A stretch of 64,000 bases of DNA from an uncultured SAR86 cluster bacterium (GCA_902624425.1 CACNXK010000001.1:1-64000); one strand, 5' to 3'. Numbered from the stretch's first letter, positions 8,253 through 16,446 are shown. The notes: generated by a model from the sequence alone, not told the origin. Made by a program: numbers and translations.

Positions 8253-8792
8253 TTAATCTTCTATATCATTAATTCTTTCAATAAATAGCTTTGCACCGAG
8301 TGAAACATTATCTACCCAATCATGCTTTGCCTCGTCATTGGCATTATCTGAAATGAATTTAAAGCATCTAAAGCTAATATTTTTTAATTTACACACTTTT
8401 GCTATAGCAAAAGCTTCCATGTCAACAATATCTGTTTTTAACACTGGGGTTTTGGTTACAAACTTATCTCCTGTGCCGCATGTAACTCCATCTCTACCAA
8501 AAGTGATTTCAAGAGAGTCTTCGAAAGGAGTTTGTCCAACTTTAAAGCCAAGCGGTGAGGCATCCATATCACGCTGAAAGAAAGTTGCCACCTCAACTAA
8601 TCCACTTACATTTGTATTCAATGATCCGGCTGTTCCAAAATTTATGATTTTTTTTGGATTATGTTTTTGTATAGCATTTAATGTGTTGATAGCTGCATTA
8701 ACTTTTCCAACGCCAATATATTCTATTTGATGGCCAGGAAGATCCTCTCTTCTTAGCTCATCTTCAATGGCAACCAGTATAAGAGTGCTCAT
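8253..8792 (-). CDS. MTA/SAH-nucleosidase-like phosphorylase-superfamily protein
   Basis: Purine nucleoside phosphorylase superfamily (PNP_UDP_1), nearest to 5'-methylthioadenosine/S-adenosylhomocysteine nucleosidase. Visible are NFGTAGSL (glycine-rich strand), CGTGDKFV, the substrate-binding glutamate in VDMEAFAIAKVC and the catalytic aspartate in FISDNAN. At 179 aa it is about 50 residues shorter than Escherichia coli MTAN, mainly in the N-terminal half, so activity is likely but substrate is open (MTA, SAH or another nucleoside). Its ATG overlaps the stop of yrbL by 4 nt, indicating translational coupling. Confidence 0.78.
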   Translation of the reverse strand: MSTLILVAIEDELRREDLPGHQIEYIGVGKVNAAINTLNAIQKHNPKKIINFGTAGSLNTNVSGLVEVATFFQRDMDASPLGFKVGQTPFEDSLEITFGRDGVTCGTGDKFVTKTPVLKTDIVDMEAFAIAKVCKLKNISFRCFKFISDNANDEAKHDWVDNVSLGAKLFIERINDIED

Positions 8793-9424
8793 TTCCAGCT
8801 TCCCTTTCTGCCTGAGAGATCCCAGTCAATCCTCGAATACATCAATTCTATTCTTCTTTTAATATATCTATTTGCAAAAGTTTCACTAATCTCTGGTAAT
8901 GGAATAAATGACATGCAGCCTAGGCCATCAATGATTTTTAATATGAGTCCAGAGTCACTCTCTTTCACAGCTAGGTTGTGAGGTATTATATTTTTTGTGA
9001 GTAATTTGGTTTCTTGCAGAAATATTTCAAACTCTTTTAGAGCTTTATTAATTTCCTTGGTTCTGCCTTTGCTAAATAAATATTCTTCTAGGTTTGGAGC
9101 TATTTGATCATTATTTGTAATAAGCTCAGTACATGAAGCTAGTCCTTCACTGGTTTGAACAAACGCATACCATTTTGCAAGATGTTGCCAGATTTTTTCG
9201 GTGTTTTTCTTTATCGCTTTTTGTTTATATGCCTTTTCTTCTCTCAGATTATCATCAAAGCTTTTTTCTGATCTAAGCTTTTTATACCATGGCGCATTGG
9301 AATACATCTTTTTAATAACTTCCTGTTTGCTTATTTTTAAGCATAAATTCTTGTCACCAGGATGAATGAAACAAATCCTATTCCCGCCCTCTGCAAATGG
9401 TTTAACTCCTTGAAGATTGATCAT
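8789..9424 (-). CDS. yrbL: YrbL family protein
   Basis: 211-aa member of the YrbL family, named for a PhoP/PmrA-regulated gene of enterics with a protein-kinase-like fold and unknown biochemical role. The signature is the N-terminus GVKPFAEGGNRICFIHPGDKN followed by CLKISK, equivalent to the FAEGGxRxCFxHP glycine-rich segment of the family. Downstream, LNLAVKE-type catalytic residues appear as IIPHNLAVKE and the DxG position as KIIDGLG. It lies between an SMR transporter and the nucleosidase with 4-nt overlaps or gaps, so it is part of an operon. Confidence 0.8.
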   Translation of the reverse strand: MINLQGVKPFAEGGNRICFIHPGDKNLCLKISKQEVIKKMYSNAPWYKKLRSEKSFDDNLREEKAYKQKAIKKNTEKIWQHLAKWYAFVQTSEGLASCTELITNNDQIAPNLEEYLFSKGRTKEINKALKEFEIFLQETKLLTKNIIPHNLAVKESDSGLILKIIDGLGCMSFIPLPEISETFANRYIKRRIELMYSRIDWDLSGRKGSWK

Positions 9425-9428
9425 TTTT

Positions 9429-9755
9429 TCAATTTACTGACTTATAAATATTTACAATCGTAACACCAATAACAATAAGGAAAAGCCCAAGGATAGATTG
9501 CCAATTAAGTGTTTGCTTATAAATAACATAGCTTAATAGTGCTATTGTGAAGACTCCTATTCCCGACCAACTGGCGTAAACAATTGATAATGGTAGTTTT
9601 TGTGTGACTATGGCCAAAAAATAAAAAGATATTCCATAAGAAAAAAGTAAAACTGTAGTTGGTAATGGCTTAGAAAAGTTTTGTGATGCTGGCAATAACA
9701 TTGTTCCAATTACCTCAAAAATTATTGCGAGGAAAAGAACAATATAGGGATTCAT
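9429..9755 (-). CDS. Small multidrug resistance (SMR/EmrE-like) transporter
   Basis: 108-aa inner-membrane protein with four hydrophobic helices. The essential glutamate of the SMR family is present at residue 14 (IIFEVIGTMLL), and helix 3 has VYASWSGIGVFTI, matching the YAxWxGxG signature. SMR proteins are dimeric proton antiporters for cationic compounds or guanidinium; the sequence does not separate these. It is 4 nt upstream of yrbL and 19 nt downstream of the MerC gene in the same direction. Confidence 0.85.
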   Translation of the reverse strand: MNPYIVLFLAIIFEVIGTMLLPASQNFSKPLPTTVLLFSYGISFYFLAIVTQKLPLSIVYASWSGIGVFTIALLSYVIYKQTLNWQSILGLFLIVIGVTIVNIYKSVN

Positions 9756-9774
9756 TAAGGTTTATTAATGCTTA

Positions 9775-10173
9775 CTAGGTAATATCGTGGCAGTCACATT
9801 CAAGCTCCTTACAAAGCTGATAGTTTTGAGCATGCGCATAAACCACTAGAGCTGATCCTATAAGTGTAAAAATAGTTACGTATGCCTCAGAAAGAAAAGA
9901 TTCTGATAATGCTGTTGCAATTAGTGTGATGAGACCAACCAACCCTATAAGAAATACTATATTGTCTTTATGGTTTGATACGCCGGTTACAAGAGCATAA
10001 ATGCTAATAGGTAGTGCCAAAAATAGAATCGCCCAATGAATAAATTCATTATCTATTGAAAGCGCTGCTGCTCCAGAGGTAACAATTAAGAAAGATGGAA
10101 CTAGCAAGCAGTGCAGTGCACAAGCTATGGATAGCCCGGCAGCGAACTTATCAGTAATTGGATGAGTCTTCAT
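9775..10173 (-). CDS. MerC-domain membrane protein
   Basis: 132-aa protein with four predicted membrane helices and the MerC hallmark of paired cysteines in helix 1 (CALHCLLVPS, residues 18-22). MerC proteins move mercuric or other soft metal ions, but chromosomal copies in marine bacteria are common without other mer genes, as here. The C-terminus ends CKELECDCHDIT, a second cluster of cysteines plus histidine that could bind metal. A TATAAT-like element lies about 10 nt upstream of the start, so this may begin the operon running to 7.4 kb. Confidence 0.75.
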   Translation of the reverse strand: MKTHPITDKFAAGLSIACALHCLLVPSFLIVTSGAAALSIDNEFIHWAILFLALPISIYALVTGVSNHKDNIVFLIGLVGLITLIATALSESFLSEAYVTIFTLIGSALVVYAHAQNYQLCKELECDCHDIT

Positions 10174-10206
10174 AATAAAGTTAATTATACAATATTTGTC
10201 AATAGT

Positions 10207-11244
10207 CTAGTTTGGTAGCTGGGTGATCCACTCTCTTACCATTTCAACTGCTTCCTGATGAGTTAAAGCTCTCCCTGACTCTGGCATCATTATTCCAGGA
10301 TCCATGGACTCCATTCTATAGAGCAAAATAGATTCATCTGGCCTTCCTGGGACTATAGAATATTTATTACCACCACTTCCACGCCCTGTTGCTACTGGTT
10401 TCTTATAAATACCTAAATTGATATCTCTTGTTTCTACCAGATCTAAATAGAGTCCGGTGGAGTTTGCATTTCCTGTTCGTGAGTGGCAATGACCACAATT
10501 TACATCTAAATAAGATCTTGCCCTGTCATTAATGTTTTGAGTTTCATCCCTCCAGTCAACAGGAGAAATAATATCTTTAGGAAACGTATTTATGATTTCT
10601 CTTTTCATCCAATAATTAAGTTGATTAAATTCGCCATCGGCAAAATGAAAGTCCTTATTAATATTCTTTGCTTTTGGACCAATTGGAGTAATAGCACCTT
10701 TTGCCGCATGACACTCTTTACACTGATTAGCGTTTGGAACTCTATATCGCACCTGTCTTTCATCGCCCATAAAATCTATCCAAGATGCATTTATAGTTTT
10801 GCCGGCTATTTTTTTATAAGCCTCATCTTGACTCTCATTCCATGCATAAGATACTGCTTTCCATCCATCTTTCTTTCTTAACAATAATCTGGTTTCTAGG
10901 AGTTGTTTTCCGAGCTCGGGATATCTTTCATCCACTGGATAATAAAATGTTTTTATCAAGGCTGAGCCTTCTGGAAAATCAAATACCCAGTCTTTAACAT
11001 AGGTAGCTTGAGTATTGTCGGGAACATAGACCCATCTTTGTTTGTAGGAATAGTCAGAGAATAGTGTTGATATTAATTCATAGGGAATAACTTTTTCATG
11101 CGGCTCTTGAGCAGATGCATCTAGAAAAAATTCAAATTCTGACAATTTGTTTGGAAAAGATTCAGCTAAGATCAAATTACTGTTTACTGAAAAAGAATTA
11201 GAGCTGAATATTAATAAAAATAAACAGCAAGTAATGCTTCTCAT
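10207..11244 (-). CDS. Secreted diheme c-type cytochrome, SO2930-like
   Basis: 345-aa periplasmic protein: signal peptide MRSITCCLFLLIFSSNSFS, then two CXXCH heme-attachment motifs, CKECH near residue 175 and CGHCH near residue 250, with a possible distal methionine in MDPGIMMPESGR. The spacing and the flanking PNANQCKECH and LDVNCGHCH segments match the SO2930 family of diheme cytochromes. Members are usually adjacent to a parallel beta-helix protein, and here that gene ends 5 nt upstream. The electron partner is unknown. Heme attachment would need cytochrome c maturation genes, which are not in this window. Confidence 0.8.
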   Translation of the reverse strand: MRSITCCLFLLIFSSNSFSVNSNLILAESFPNKLSEFEFFLDASAQEPHEKVIPYELISTLFSDYSYKQRWVYVPDNTQATYVKDWVFDFPEGSALIKTFYYPVDERYPELGKQLLETRLLLRKKDGWKAVSYAWNESQDEAYKKIAGKTINASWIDFMGDERQVRYRVPNANQCKECHAAKGAITPIGPKAKNINKDFHFADGEFNQLNYWMKREIINTFPKDIISPVDWRDETQNINDRARSYLDVNCGHCHSRTGNANSTGLYLDLVETRDINLGIYKKPVATGRGSGGNKYSIVPGRPDESILLYRMESMDPGIMMPESGRALTHQEAVEMVREWITQLPN

Positions 11245-11249
11245 ATGAA

Positions 11250-12467
11250 TTAAAAGGTTTCTATACTTATTGCGCGTAGCGGAACTATTTCTCCACTAAA
11301 GTCATTTTTATTAGTGTTAGTTGGGTTGGAAAATCCAAGCATATATTTAATTGGTTTGATTGTCAGGAAGCTTGCATTATCCTCATCAATAACAAGTTTT
11401 TCTTCATCTGGCTGCCCGAGAATTATTTGTGAAAATGGAACAATGCCATCCCAAAAAATATCTGGCATGTTTCCTCCGCTTATGTCATAAAGTGCTTTTG
11501 CCAAGTCACCTGTATCTAGGTCAGGATCAAATCCACTAGGTCCATAGGTATTTCCATGAACCTGAATATTTTTCGGATGTGGATAATAATTTGGGTCTTC
11601 GGTTTCATCTCCATAAGAAACTATAGAAAGATTCACTGTACCGTTCCCGCTCATAACATTATTAAAAATCTCGACGTCTGAGTTTGCCATTATAATAATG
11701 CCTGTTCCTCTGGGGACTTCGCCAACGATGTTACCCTCAGGTGCAAAATTATCCGTATCATTATCAATAGATTTATTATCAAATACTCTTATATGATGTC
11801 CGCCTTGTTGTGGCAGATCTGGTAAATCAAAAACTAAAATACCGCCAGTGTTGTGGGAAGCTAAATTGTTGTAAACATCTGCATAATATGAATTCTCAAT
11901 TTCAATTCCAGCGACGTTATATTGAGCAACACTATTTCTTACAATAATATTTTTAGACTGGCCAACATATATTCCTGCATCGGATGCACCAATTGCCACA
12001 CAACCATCGATCAGAACATCTTCTGATTCAACTGGATAAAACCCATAAGCCCCATTTGTACTTTTAGGTCCACCAGTCCACTCAGTTTTAAGATTTATCA
12101 TATTGATGCCTTTAGCTCCTATTACTTTTAGAGCATCTCCTTTTGCATCTAGTATTGAGAAATCTCTGAGGGTAACTTTATCCGATGTAACTAATAAGCC
12201 TTGCGCACCAGATTGTTGATTCTTAAAATCTAGAATTGTGCTATCCATGCCCTCACCCATGACGGTCACATTATCTACATCAAGCGATAATCCATCTTCA
12301 AATTCATAGTAGCCGCCTTTAATAATTAAAGTGTCGCCTTCTTCCATAAGAATCAATGCTTCCTGGAGTCTTTCATGAGCATCTGGGCCTGGCCCTACAT
12401 AAAACTCTTTTGCAAAAAGGTTAAGAGCAACTAATAAGGTAATAGAAAAGAAAGAAATTCTTTTCAT
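11250..12467 (-). CDS. Secreted parallel beta-helix protein
   Basis: 405-aa exported protein with signal peptide MKRISFFSITLLVALNLFA and repeated beta-helix rungs from about residue 45 to 330 (for example NIIVRNSVAQYNVAGIEIEN then ADVYNNLASHNTGGILVFD). This is the right-handed beta-helix / NosD-like fold. It ends near residue 360 with a partner-like tail. It pairs with the diheme cytochrome downstream, 5 nt away, as in other genomes. The frame is open to 12524, but the extra 19 residues would destroy the signal peptide, so the start is ATG 12467. The Cys-rich peptide gene ends 13 nt upstream and the Shine-Dalgarno here is poor. Confidence 0.82.
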   Translation of the reverse strand: MKRISFFSITLLVALNLFAKEFYVGPGPDAHERLQEALILMEEGDTLIIKGGYYEFEDGLSLDVDNVTVMGEGMDSTILDFKNQQSGAQGLLVTSDKVTLRDFSILDAKGDALKVIGAKGINMINLKTEWTGGPKSTNGAYGFYPVESEDVLIDGCVAIGASDAGIYVGQSKNIIVRNSVAQYNVAGIEIENSYYADVYNNLASHNTGGILVFDLPDLPQQGGHHIRVFDNKSIDNDTDNFAPEGNIVGEVPRGTGIIIMANSDVEIFNNVMSGNGTVNLSIVSYGDETEDPNYYPHPKNIQVHGNTYGPSGFDPDLDTGDLAKALYDISGGNMPDIFWDGIVPFSQIILGQPDEEKLVIDEDNASFLTIKPIKYMLGFSNPTNTNKNDFSGEIVPLRAISIETF

Positions 12468-12480
12468 GTTTTTCAAATTT

Positions 12481-12528
12481 TTACTTTGAGCAGCAGGAGC
12501 ACTCGCAGCAATCGCAACAATCACACAT
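12481..12528 (-). CDS. Putative 15-aa cysteine-rich leader peptide
   Basis: ATG at 12528-12526 opens a 15-codon frame, MCDCCDCCECSCCSK, ending TAA 13 nt before the beta-helix start. Eight of 15 residues are cysteine, alternating with acidic residues. A TATAAT (12540-12535) lies six bases before the ATG, predicting a leaderless transcript that would begin with this peptide. Cys-rich upstream ORFs are known as sensors of copper or cysteine supply that control a downstream gene through translation; this one could do the same for the beta-helix/cytochrome pair. Conservation is untested. The frame is also open upstream into the SnoaL-like gene, which is a shadow. Confidence 0.5.
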   Translation of the reverse strand: MCDCCDCCECSCCSK

Positions 12529-12534
12529 ACCTGT

Positions 12535-12540
12535 ATTATA
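12535..12540 (-). promoter_or_regulatory. -10 element before the Cys-rich peptide
   Basis: TATAAT is 6 nt before the peptide ATG. Seventeen bases upstream is only a weak TTCAAT. If real, the beta-helix/cytochrome pair has its own promoter separate from the SnoaL gene. Confidence 0.4.
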
Positions 12541-12595
12541 AACTAACTTGGTTATGTATTGAATGCTTCTCTTTTGCTTACGATCAAATATATAC

Positions 12596-13048
12596 TCAGT
12601 CAGCCTGTTGAGTTTGCATGCCGATATCAGCTGCAATAGAGTTCGGGACAAGCATGGTAAGCGCATAGTGGGCTATTTTCCACTCATTATTAACTAATTT
12701 AACGACTCCGGTTCCTCTGCAGTGTCCTAGCTTTTCATTGTGAAGAATTTCATCAAACCAGCGTGTGTCGCCATCTCCTTCCCAATTACGCTCGATAACT
12801 TTATAAGTCCAGCCATGCCCATCTGCAAAAGCTGGTTGGGCATATGATTTAAATTCCTGCACAGTCCAACGTTCGGTTTTGTCTGTGCCTAAAAATACAG
12901 CATCTGAACTATAGCGATCAAAGTAACTTTTAAAATTTCCATTATGTGCATCTTCGTGGAGACCATCTAGTAAATTATTAATCTCATGCTGATCATCTGC
13001 ATTAATATTAAAGACAATAAAAAGGCCTAATATTATTAATTTTTTCAT
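12596..13048 (-). CDS. Exported SnoaL-like / NTF2-fold protein
   Basis: 150-aa protein with signal peptide MKKLIILGLFIVFNINA and an NTF2-like domain. The N-terminal helix HEINNLLDGLHEDAHNGN, then YFDRYSSDAVFLGTDKTERW, is the SnoaL_3/DUF4440 pattern, ending with RGTGVVKLVNNEWKIAHYAL. Such proteins bind small ligands or act as cyclases or isomerases; periplasmic ones are mostly uncharacterised. It lies upstream of the Cys-rich peptide with 67 nt between, and downstream of two small membrane proteins. Confidence 0.8.
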   Translation of the reverse strand: MKKLIILGLFIVFNINADDQHEINNLLDGLHEDAHNGNFKSYFDRYSSDAVFLGTDKTERWTVQEFKSYAQPAFADGHGWTYKVIERNWEGDGDTRWFDEILHNEKLGHCRGTGVVKLVNNEWKIAHYALTMLVPNSIAADIGMQTQQAD

Positions 13049-13056
13049 TTTACTAT

Positions 13057-13344
13057 CTAGGTTATTAGTTTAGGTATTATCCCTAGCTGAGAAAGGATAC
13101 CAAAGGTAATTAACAATATAATGCTAGCGGGTATCTGAAGATTTTTCTTTTCAACCCAATCAAATGAGTGTTCTGTAAGTTTTCTTATCCATTTATCAGC
13201 TTTATCCATCAATTTAAGAGCTTTTCTCGTCCAATTGTCAGTTGCATCAATTAGTAGCAAAGAAAGTACAGCGATGATAAGCCAGACAACTCCATTTAAG
13301 ATCATATCAATAATCCAACCAACTACTACCCAATTTATTTCCAT
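13057..13344 (-). CDS. Small membrane protein, unknown function
   Basis: 95 aa with two hydrophobic segments (about 6-32 and 72-92) flanking a charged, amphipathic middle (NWTRKALKLMDKADKWIRKL). I do not recognise a family. It lies 2 nt downstream of another small membrane protein and 8 nt upstream of the SnoaL-like gene, so all three are probably one transcript. Confidence 0.6.
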   Translation of the reverse strand: MEINWVVVGWIIDMILNGVVWLIIAVLSLLLIDATDNWTRKALKLMDKADKWIRKLTEHSFDWVEKKNLQIPASIILLITFGILSQLGIIPKLIT

Positions 13345-13346
13345 AT

Positions 13347-13553
13347 TTATTCGCTATTTTTTAAGAGTTGTTTTCTATAAATGATAATACTTATCCAAAT
13401 TAAAAGGACCAGCCCCATTAGTACTATCTTCACCCCAAGAATTTGATCGAGTCCAGGAATAATTATCATTACCCAAGGTCCGAAGAGTAAAACTAGTATA
13501 CCGCCAACAAAAGAATCGCTTTTCTTAAGAAAGGTATGTATTTTTTCTTTCAT
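13347..13553 (-). CDS. Small two-helix membrane protein, unknown function
   Basis: 68 aa; an amphipathic basic N-terminus (MKEKIHTFLKKSD) is followed by hydrophobic segments at about 16-33 and 40-60. No family recognised. It is the first gene of the minus-strand run and is divergent from the GNAT gene, with a 69-bp AT-rich gap between them. Confidence 0.55.
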   Translation of the reverse strand: MKEKIHTFLKKSDSFVGGILVLLFGPWVMIIIPGLDQILGVKIVLMGLVLLIWISIIIYRKQLLKNSE

Positions 13554-13622
13554 TTATTCAGAGATTATTAAGTAGATTAAGTTTTCTACATTTATTAAAC
13601 TTGATTAACAAACATTATACTC

Positions 13623-14204
13623 ATGGATATACCCAAGATAGTCAAATCGTCATCCTCCGATTTAGAGCAAGTGAAGGCCGTTCTTACGTTGGGTTTTTCA
13701 TCTGATGCTTTATTAAGGTGGGTCTTTCCTGATGCATCTTCTTACTTGAAATGCTTCGATATTTGGATGGAAGAGTTTTCTAAAATAGCTTTTGAAAACA
13801 ATATTGTTTACTCAGAAGAAAACTTTTTCGGGTCATCTCTTTGGCATCCTCCTGGAGTTGAGTTTGACAATTCAGTTCTGGAGCCAACTTTTGAACATAT
13901 TCCGTTAGAACGAATAGAGGCTGTTGTTAAATTTTTTGAAGAATTTGAAAAATATCATCCAGATGATGCCTGGTACTTACCATTTATTGGAGTTGACCCC
14001 TCACAACAAAGAAAGGGTATAGGTTCTTTTTTATTGAAAGAGGCTCTTAAAATGATAGATGAAAAAGGTGATAGAGCTTATCTTGAAGCGTCTAATGAAT
14101 TGAATAAAGCATTGTATGAAAGACATGGCTTTATTGAAATTGGAAGGGTGCAATTTGGAGACTCACCACCCGCATTTCCGATGATAAGAGAGTCAAATAA
14201 ATAA
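13623..14204 (+). CDS. GNAT-family N-acetyltransferase
   Basis: 193-aa acetyl-CoA-dependent acyltransferase. Motif A is VDPSQQRKGIGSFLLKEAL (Q/R-x-x-G-x-G), preceded by the strand WYLPFIG and followed by motif B AYLEASNELNKALYERHGF. The layout is like GNATs that act on amines or small molecules. Start ATG at 13623 follows a TATACT by only 2 nt, so initiation details are unclear. It is isolated between minus-strand genes. Confidence 0.85.
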   Translation: MDIPKIVKSSSSDLEQVKAVLTLGFSSDALLRWVFPDASSYLKCFDIWMEEFSKIAFENNIVYSEENFFGSSLWHPPGVEFDNSVLEPTFEHIPLERIEAVVKFFEEFEKYHPDDAWYLPFIGVDPSQQRKGIGSFLLKEALKMIDEKGDRAYLEASNELNKALYERHGFIEIGRVQFGDSPPAFPMIRESNK

Positions 14205-14226
14205 TTATTTCTTTTTTCAAACATTT

Positions 14227-14448
14227 CTAAAATGGAAAAAATCTGCTATTTCCAGTAAAGATAAACTTTATCAACCAACCTATTATGTTTGGAACTAATG
14301 CAGTTAAATTGATTAGTGAGAGTTCGGTGTCTAGATCGCTAACAGATAAGACTACATAAATAAGCCAGCAGGTCATTAAAAATCCGAGCCAGTGAATTAC
14401 TGAACAAAGTTTTACCAAAAAACTATTCTTTTGCTTTTTTAGCATCAT
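14227..14448 (-). CDS. Small membrane protein, unknown
   Basis: 73 aa, two hydrophobic segments (about 14-34 and 46-64) after a basic N-terminus. It overlaps the 3' end of the lipoprotein gene by 26 nt in another frame, so it may be translationally coupled. No family recognised; it could be spurious, but the two helices with positive-inside charges are protein-like. Confidence 0.45.
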   Translation of the reverse strand: MMLKKQKNSFLVKLCSVIHWLGFLMTCWLIYVVLSVSDLDTELSLINLTALVPNIIGWLIKFIFTGNSRFFPF

Positions 14449-14881
14449 AAAAAATTACATCATGCCCTTTTTTTTCAAGGCATTTCTCAAGACCGGAATA
14501 TTCTCTAAACTTCTTTGTTGCATTTGTAACAAAAATTGTTGAACCTCCTAAGACGCCTCCCACAGTTCCTGCTGCGACATAAATAGGCGCAAAAACTCCA
14601 CTTGCAGTGGCAATTGTATAAAGTCCGCCTAATGCTAAATAAGATCCAAAACCAATACCGACTTTTGAAGATCTATTTGCTCTATTGTTAGATGTTTTTA
14701 TACATTCATCTAACTCATTCTCAAAAGCATAAAGATCTGTATCGGATGACCTTTTTACATATACAGGCGTATCAACTAACTGTAAATACTCTTCAGCATC
14801 AGGTTTTACATTGATAGTATTGGAAACGCATGAGGATAAAACAAATAGTAATAGAAAAAAAAATAAACCCTTAGTTTGCAT
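14423..14881 (-). CDS. Lipoprotein with glycine-rich membrane-like segment
   Basis: 152 aa. Signal peptide with lipobox LSSC at about residues 14-17, so it is lipidated. Residues 75-120 form a glycine- and alanine-rich hydrophobic stretch (YVAAGTVGGVLGGSTIF) resembling a glycine-zipper segment. AGAGG lies about 10 nt before the ATG, a good Shine-Dalgarno. Role unknown. It sits directly left of the GC-rich sulfotransferase island. Confidence 0.65.
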   Translation of the reverse strand: MQTKGLFFFLLLFVLSSCVSNTINVKPDAEEYLQLVDTPVYVKRSSDTDLYAFENELDECIKTSNNRANRSSKVGIGFGSYLALGGLYTIATASGVFAPIYVAAGTVGGVLGGSTIFVTNATKKFREYSGLEKCLEKKGHDVIFYDAKKAKE

Positions 14882-14954
14882 AATTTTCTACCTCTAAATC
14901 ACTGTTTAAAATTACTCCACCGTGACGAATTGTTTGCGTCGTGTCGTGATCATG

Positions 14955-15653
14955 CTAACGCTCGTAACCCATTGCATCGAACTCGATCCTGCAGTTCTTA
15001 TATATTTGGTCCTTTACTTTCTGCGACAACAGCTCGGAAGCAGGCCTTCTGTTAGTTCGGAATTTGTGTTTGGTTTGTGGATAGTGCGCGACAATATCAA
15101 ATTCAAGCCTGTCGCCGAGGGTCGTGAGGTCTTCCTGCATATTGTCAAAATTGACAATGAAATCGACAATAGGTTTTTCACCGTCTGAATAGGTTGGGTA
15201 ATTGACATAACGCTTCTTCTTCAGAACACGCTCAAGCTCCTTGTCAAAACTCCAGTTCTTTTTTCCGCGCGCATGATAATAGATATGTGATACAACCTTT
15301 TCGTACGGATGCCTTTCGATCGAAAAAGTGAAGTAATCATCGAAAGTTTTTTTGCCGACGTACTCGCGAATCGCAACAGCCGGCATATGATTGAAAAACT
15401 TGCCACGGCGTCTGGCGCGTAAAAATTTCATCTTGCGTGCCTTTATCATATTGCGATATCGCTGCTCTCCAAGACCACCGTAGTTCTGAGGTAACGTGCC
15501 ACCCATGTCCAGCCTGACGAGTTCGTCTTCAAACGATATCGGAGTGATGATGTCATCGGGACCACAGGCTTGGCTCAGACCAACCTCCATGCTTGTGCCC
15601 GAGGTTTTACGGGTCTTTACGAAAATAAACTTCTTTGCGTGGCTAACGATCAT
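14955..15653 (-). CDS. Sulfotransferase-family P-loop protein (GC-rich island)
   Basis: 232-aa PAPS-dependent sulfotransferase relative. The 5'-phosphosulfate loop is KTRKTSGTSMEVGL (residues 13-26) and the 3'-phosphate site is SIERHPYEKVVSHIYYH (about 130-146), both typical of the Sulfotransfer_2 group that modifies carbohydrates. GC content is far above the neighbours. It overlaps the other sulfotransferase by 11 nt, so the two act as a unit. Substrate is unknown; a surface polysaccharide is plausible for marine bacteria. Confidence 0.82.
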   Translation of the reverse strand: MIVSHAKKFIFVKTRKTSGTSMEVGLSQACGPDDIITPISFEDELVRLDMGGTLPQNYGGLGEQRYRNMIKARKMKFLRARRRGKFFNHMPAVAIREYVGKKTFDDYFTFSIERHPYEKVVSHIYYHARGKKNWSFDKELERVLKKKRYVNYPTYSDGEKPIVDFIVNFDNMQEDLTTLGDRLEFDIVAHYPQTKHKFRTNRRPASELLSQKVKDQIYKNCRIEFDAMGYER

Positions 15654-16446
15654 TGGTTGCTCTGCTGATTGGACTAAGTCCTTTCTTGCGCCGATAGATA
15701 GCTATTTTTCTCGAAGCATCAATGGGTTGCAAAATTCTCTGCCAAAAACGTTTTTTCTCCGGATACCGACTGTTAGATTTATCCGGTAAAACGCCGTCCA
15801 GAACAACTTCCCAATCCGGCGATGATTCGTATCCACAACCGACCAGATCTGGTGTCATTGTGCCGTGGATTGCCTGCTGTTGAACGATGCGACCGAGATG
15901 TTTTCGCCAGACACCGACACTGGTCGGTCCAATAGGACGGACGCCGCGCATTGCAACTTTTGACTTTTCAGACACTTGCGCGTGTTCATGGTACTCAGAA
16001 AATTTGTGTTGTTTCTCAAGCCATGGAAATTTTGCAGTGATTTGGCTTTGTGTGGCGTCAGGGTTATTTACGAAATCCTCGTACCGGATATTGAGAAAAC
16101 GATCGTGGCCGAACAATGGGCGTGCACAGGCATGCAATTCACGCCAAAGTCTAATGTTCGAGTAGTACATATCCTCGCTCTTACCATGCCGGCTAACGAT
16201 GACATCACGCGGATCGCGCGTTACGTAAATGACATAGAGATTAGGATCGTCGATGACTCCTGGCATGTACAACGTATCTTTGGGTCGTTTCGTGATAACC
16301 ACATCGTTGTTTTCTGCGGTTACGAGGTGAAAGCGAATCTCATGGTCATAATGCTTGTTTGTCCGAAAACAGGTGACCATCACCTCGTGCAAGAGAGTAG
16401 TACCGGATCGCGGCGAGCAGGCAACTATGTGAATGTGCTTAAACAG
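15643..16446 (-). CDS. Sulfotransferase with probable CTG start (GC-rich island)
   Basis: PAPS-dependent sulfotransferase, 267 aa from the CTG at 16446. The essential 5'-PSB loop VACSPRSGTTLLHEV lies upstream of the first ATG/TTG starts (16392 is TTG, 16380 ATG), so translation must begin earlier. A GGGGAG Shine-Dalgarno lies 7 nt before CTG 16446, and an in-frame TGA sits three codons upstream of that CTG, itself preceded by ATG GGG AGT. The 3'-phosphate site is YVTRDPRDVIVSRHGKS. Either the gene uses CTG or it was broken by a recent nonsense change. Its stop overlaps the next sulfotransferase. Confidence 0.75.
   Translation of the reverse strand: MFKHIHIVACSPRSGTTLLHEVMVTCFRTNKHYDHEIRFHLVTAENNDVVITKRPKDTLYMPGVIDDPNLYVIYVTRDPRDVIVSRHGKSEDMYYSNIRLWRELHACARPLFGHDRFLNIRYEDFVNNPDATQSQITAKFPWLEKQHKFSEYHEHAQVSEKSKVAMRGVRPIGPTSVGVWRKHLGRIVQQQAIHGTMTPDLVGCGYESSPDWEVVLDGVLPDKSNSRYPEKKRFWQRILQPIDASRKIAIYRRKKGLSPISRATNDR

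Noticed and set aside
12481-12666. 61-aa frame ending in the Cys-rich tail.
   Set aside because: Its first 46 codons lie antiphase inside the SnoaL-like gene; only the last 15 codons, with their own ATG and -10, are supported.
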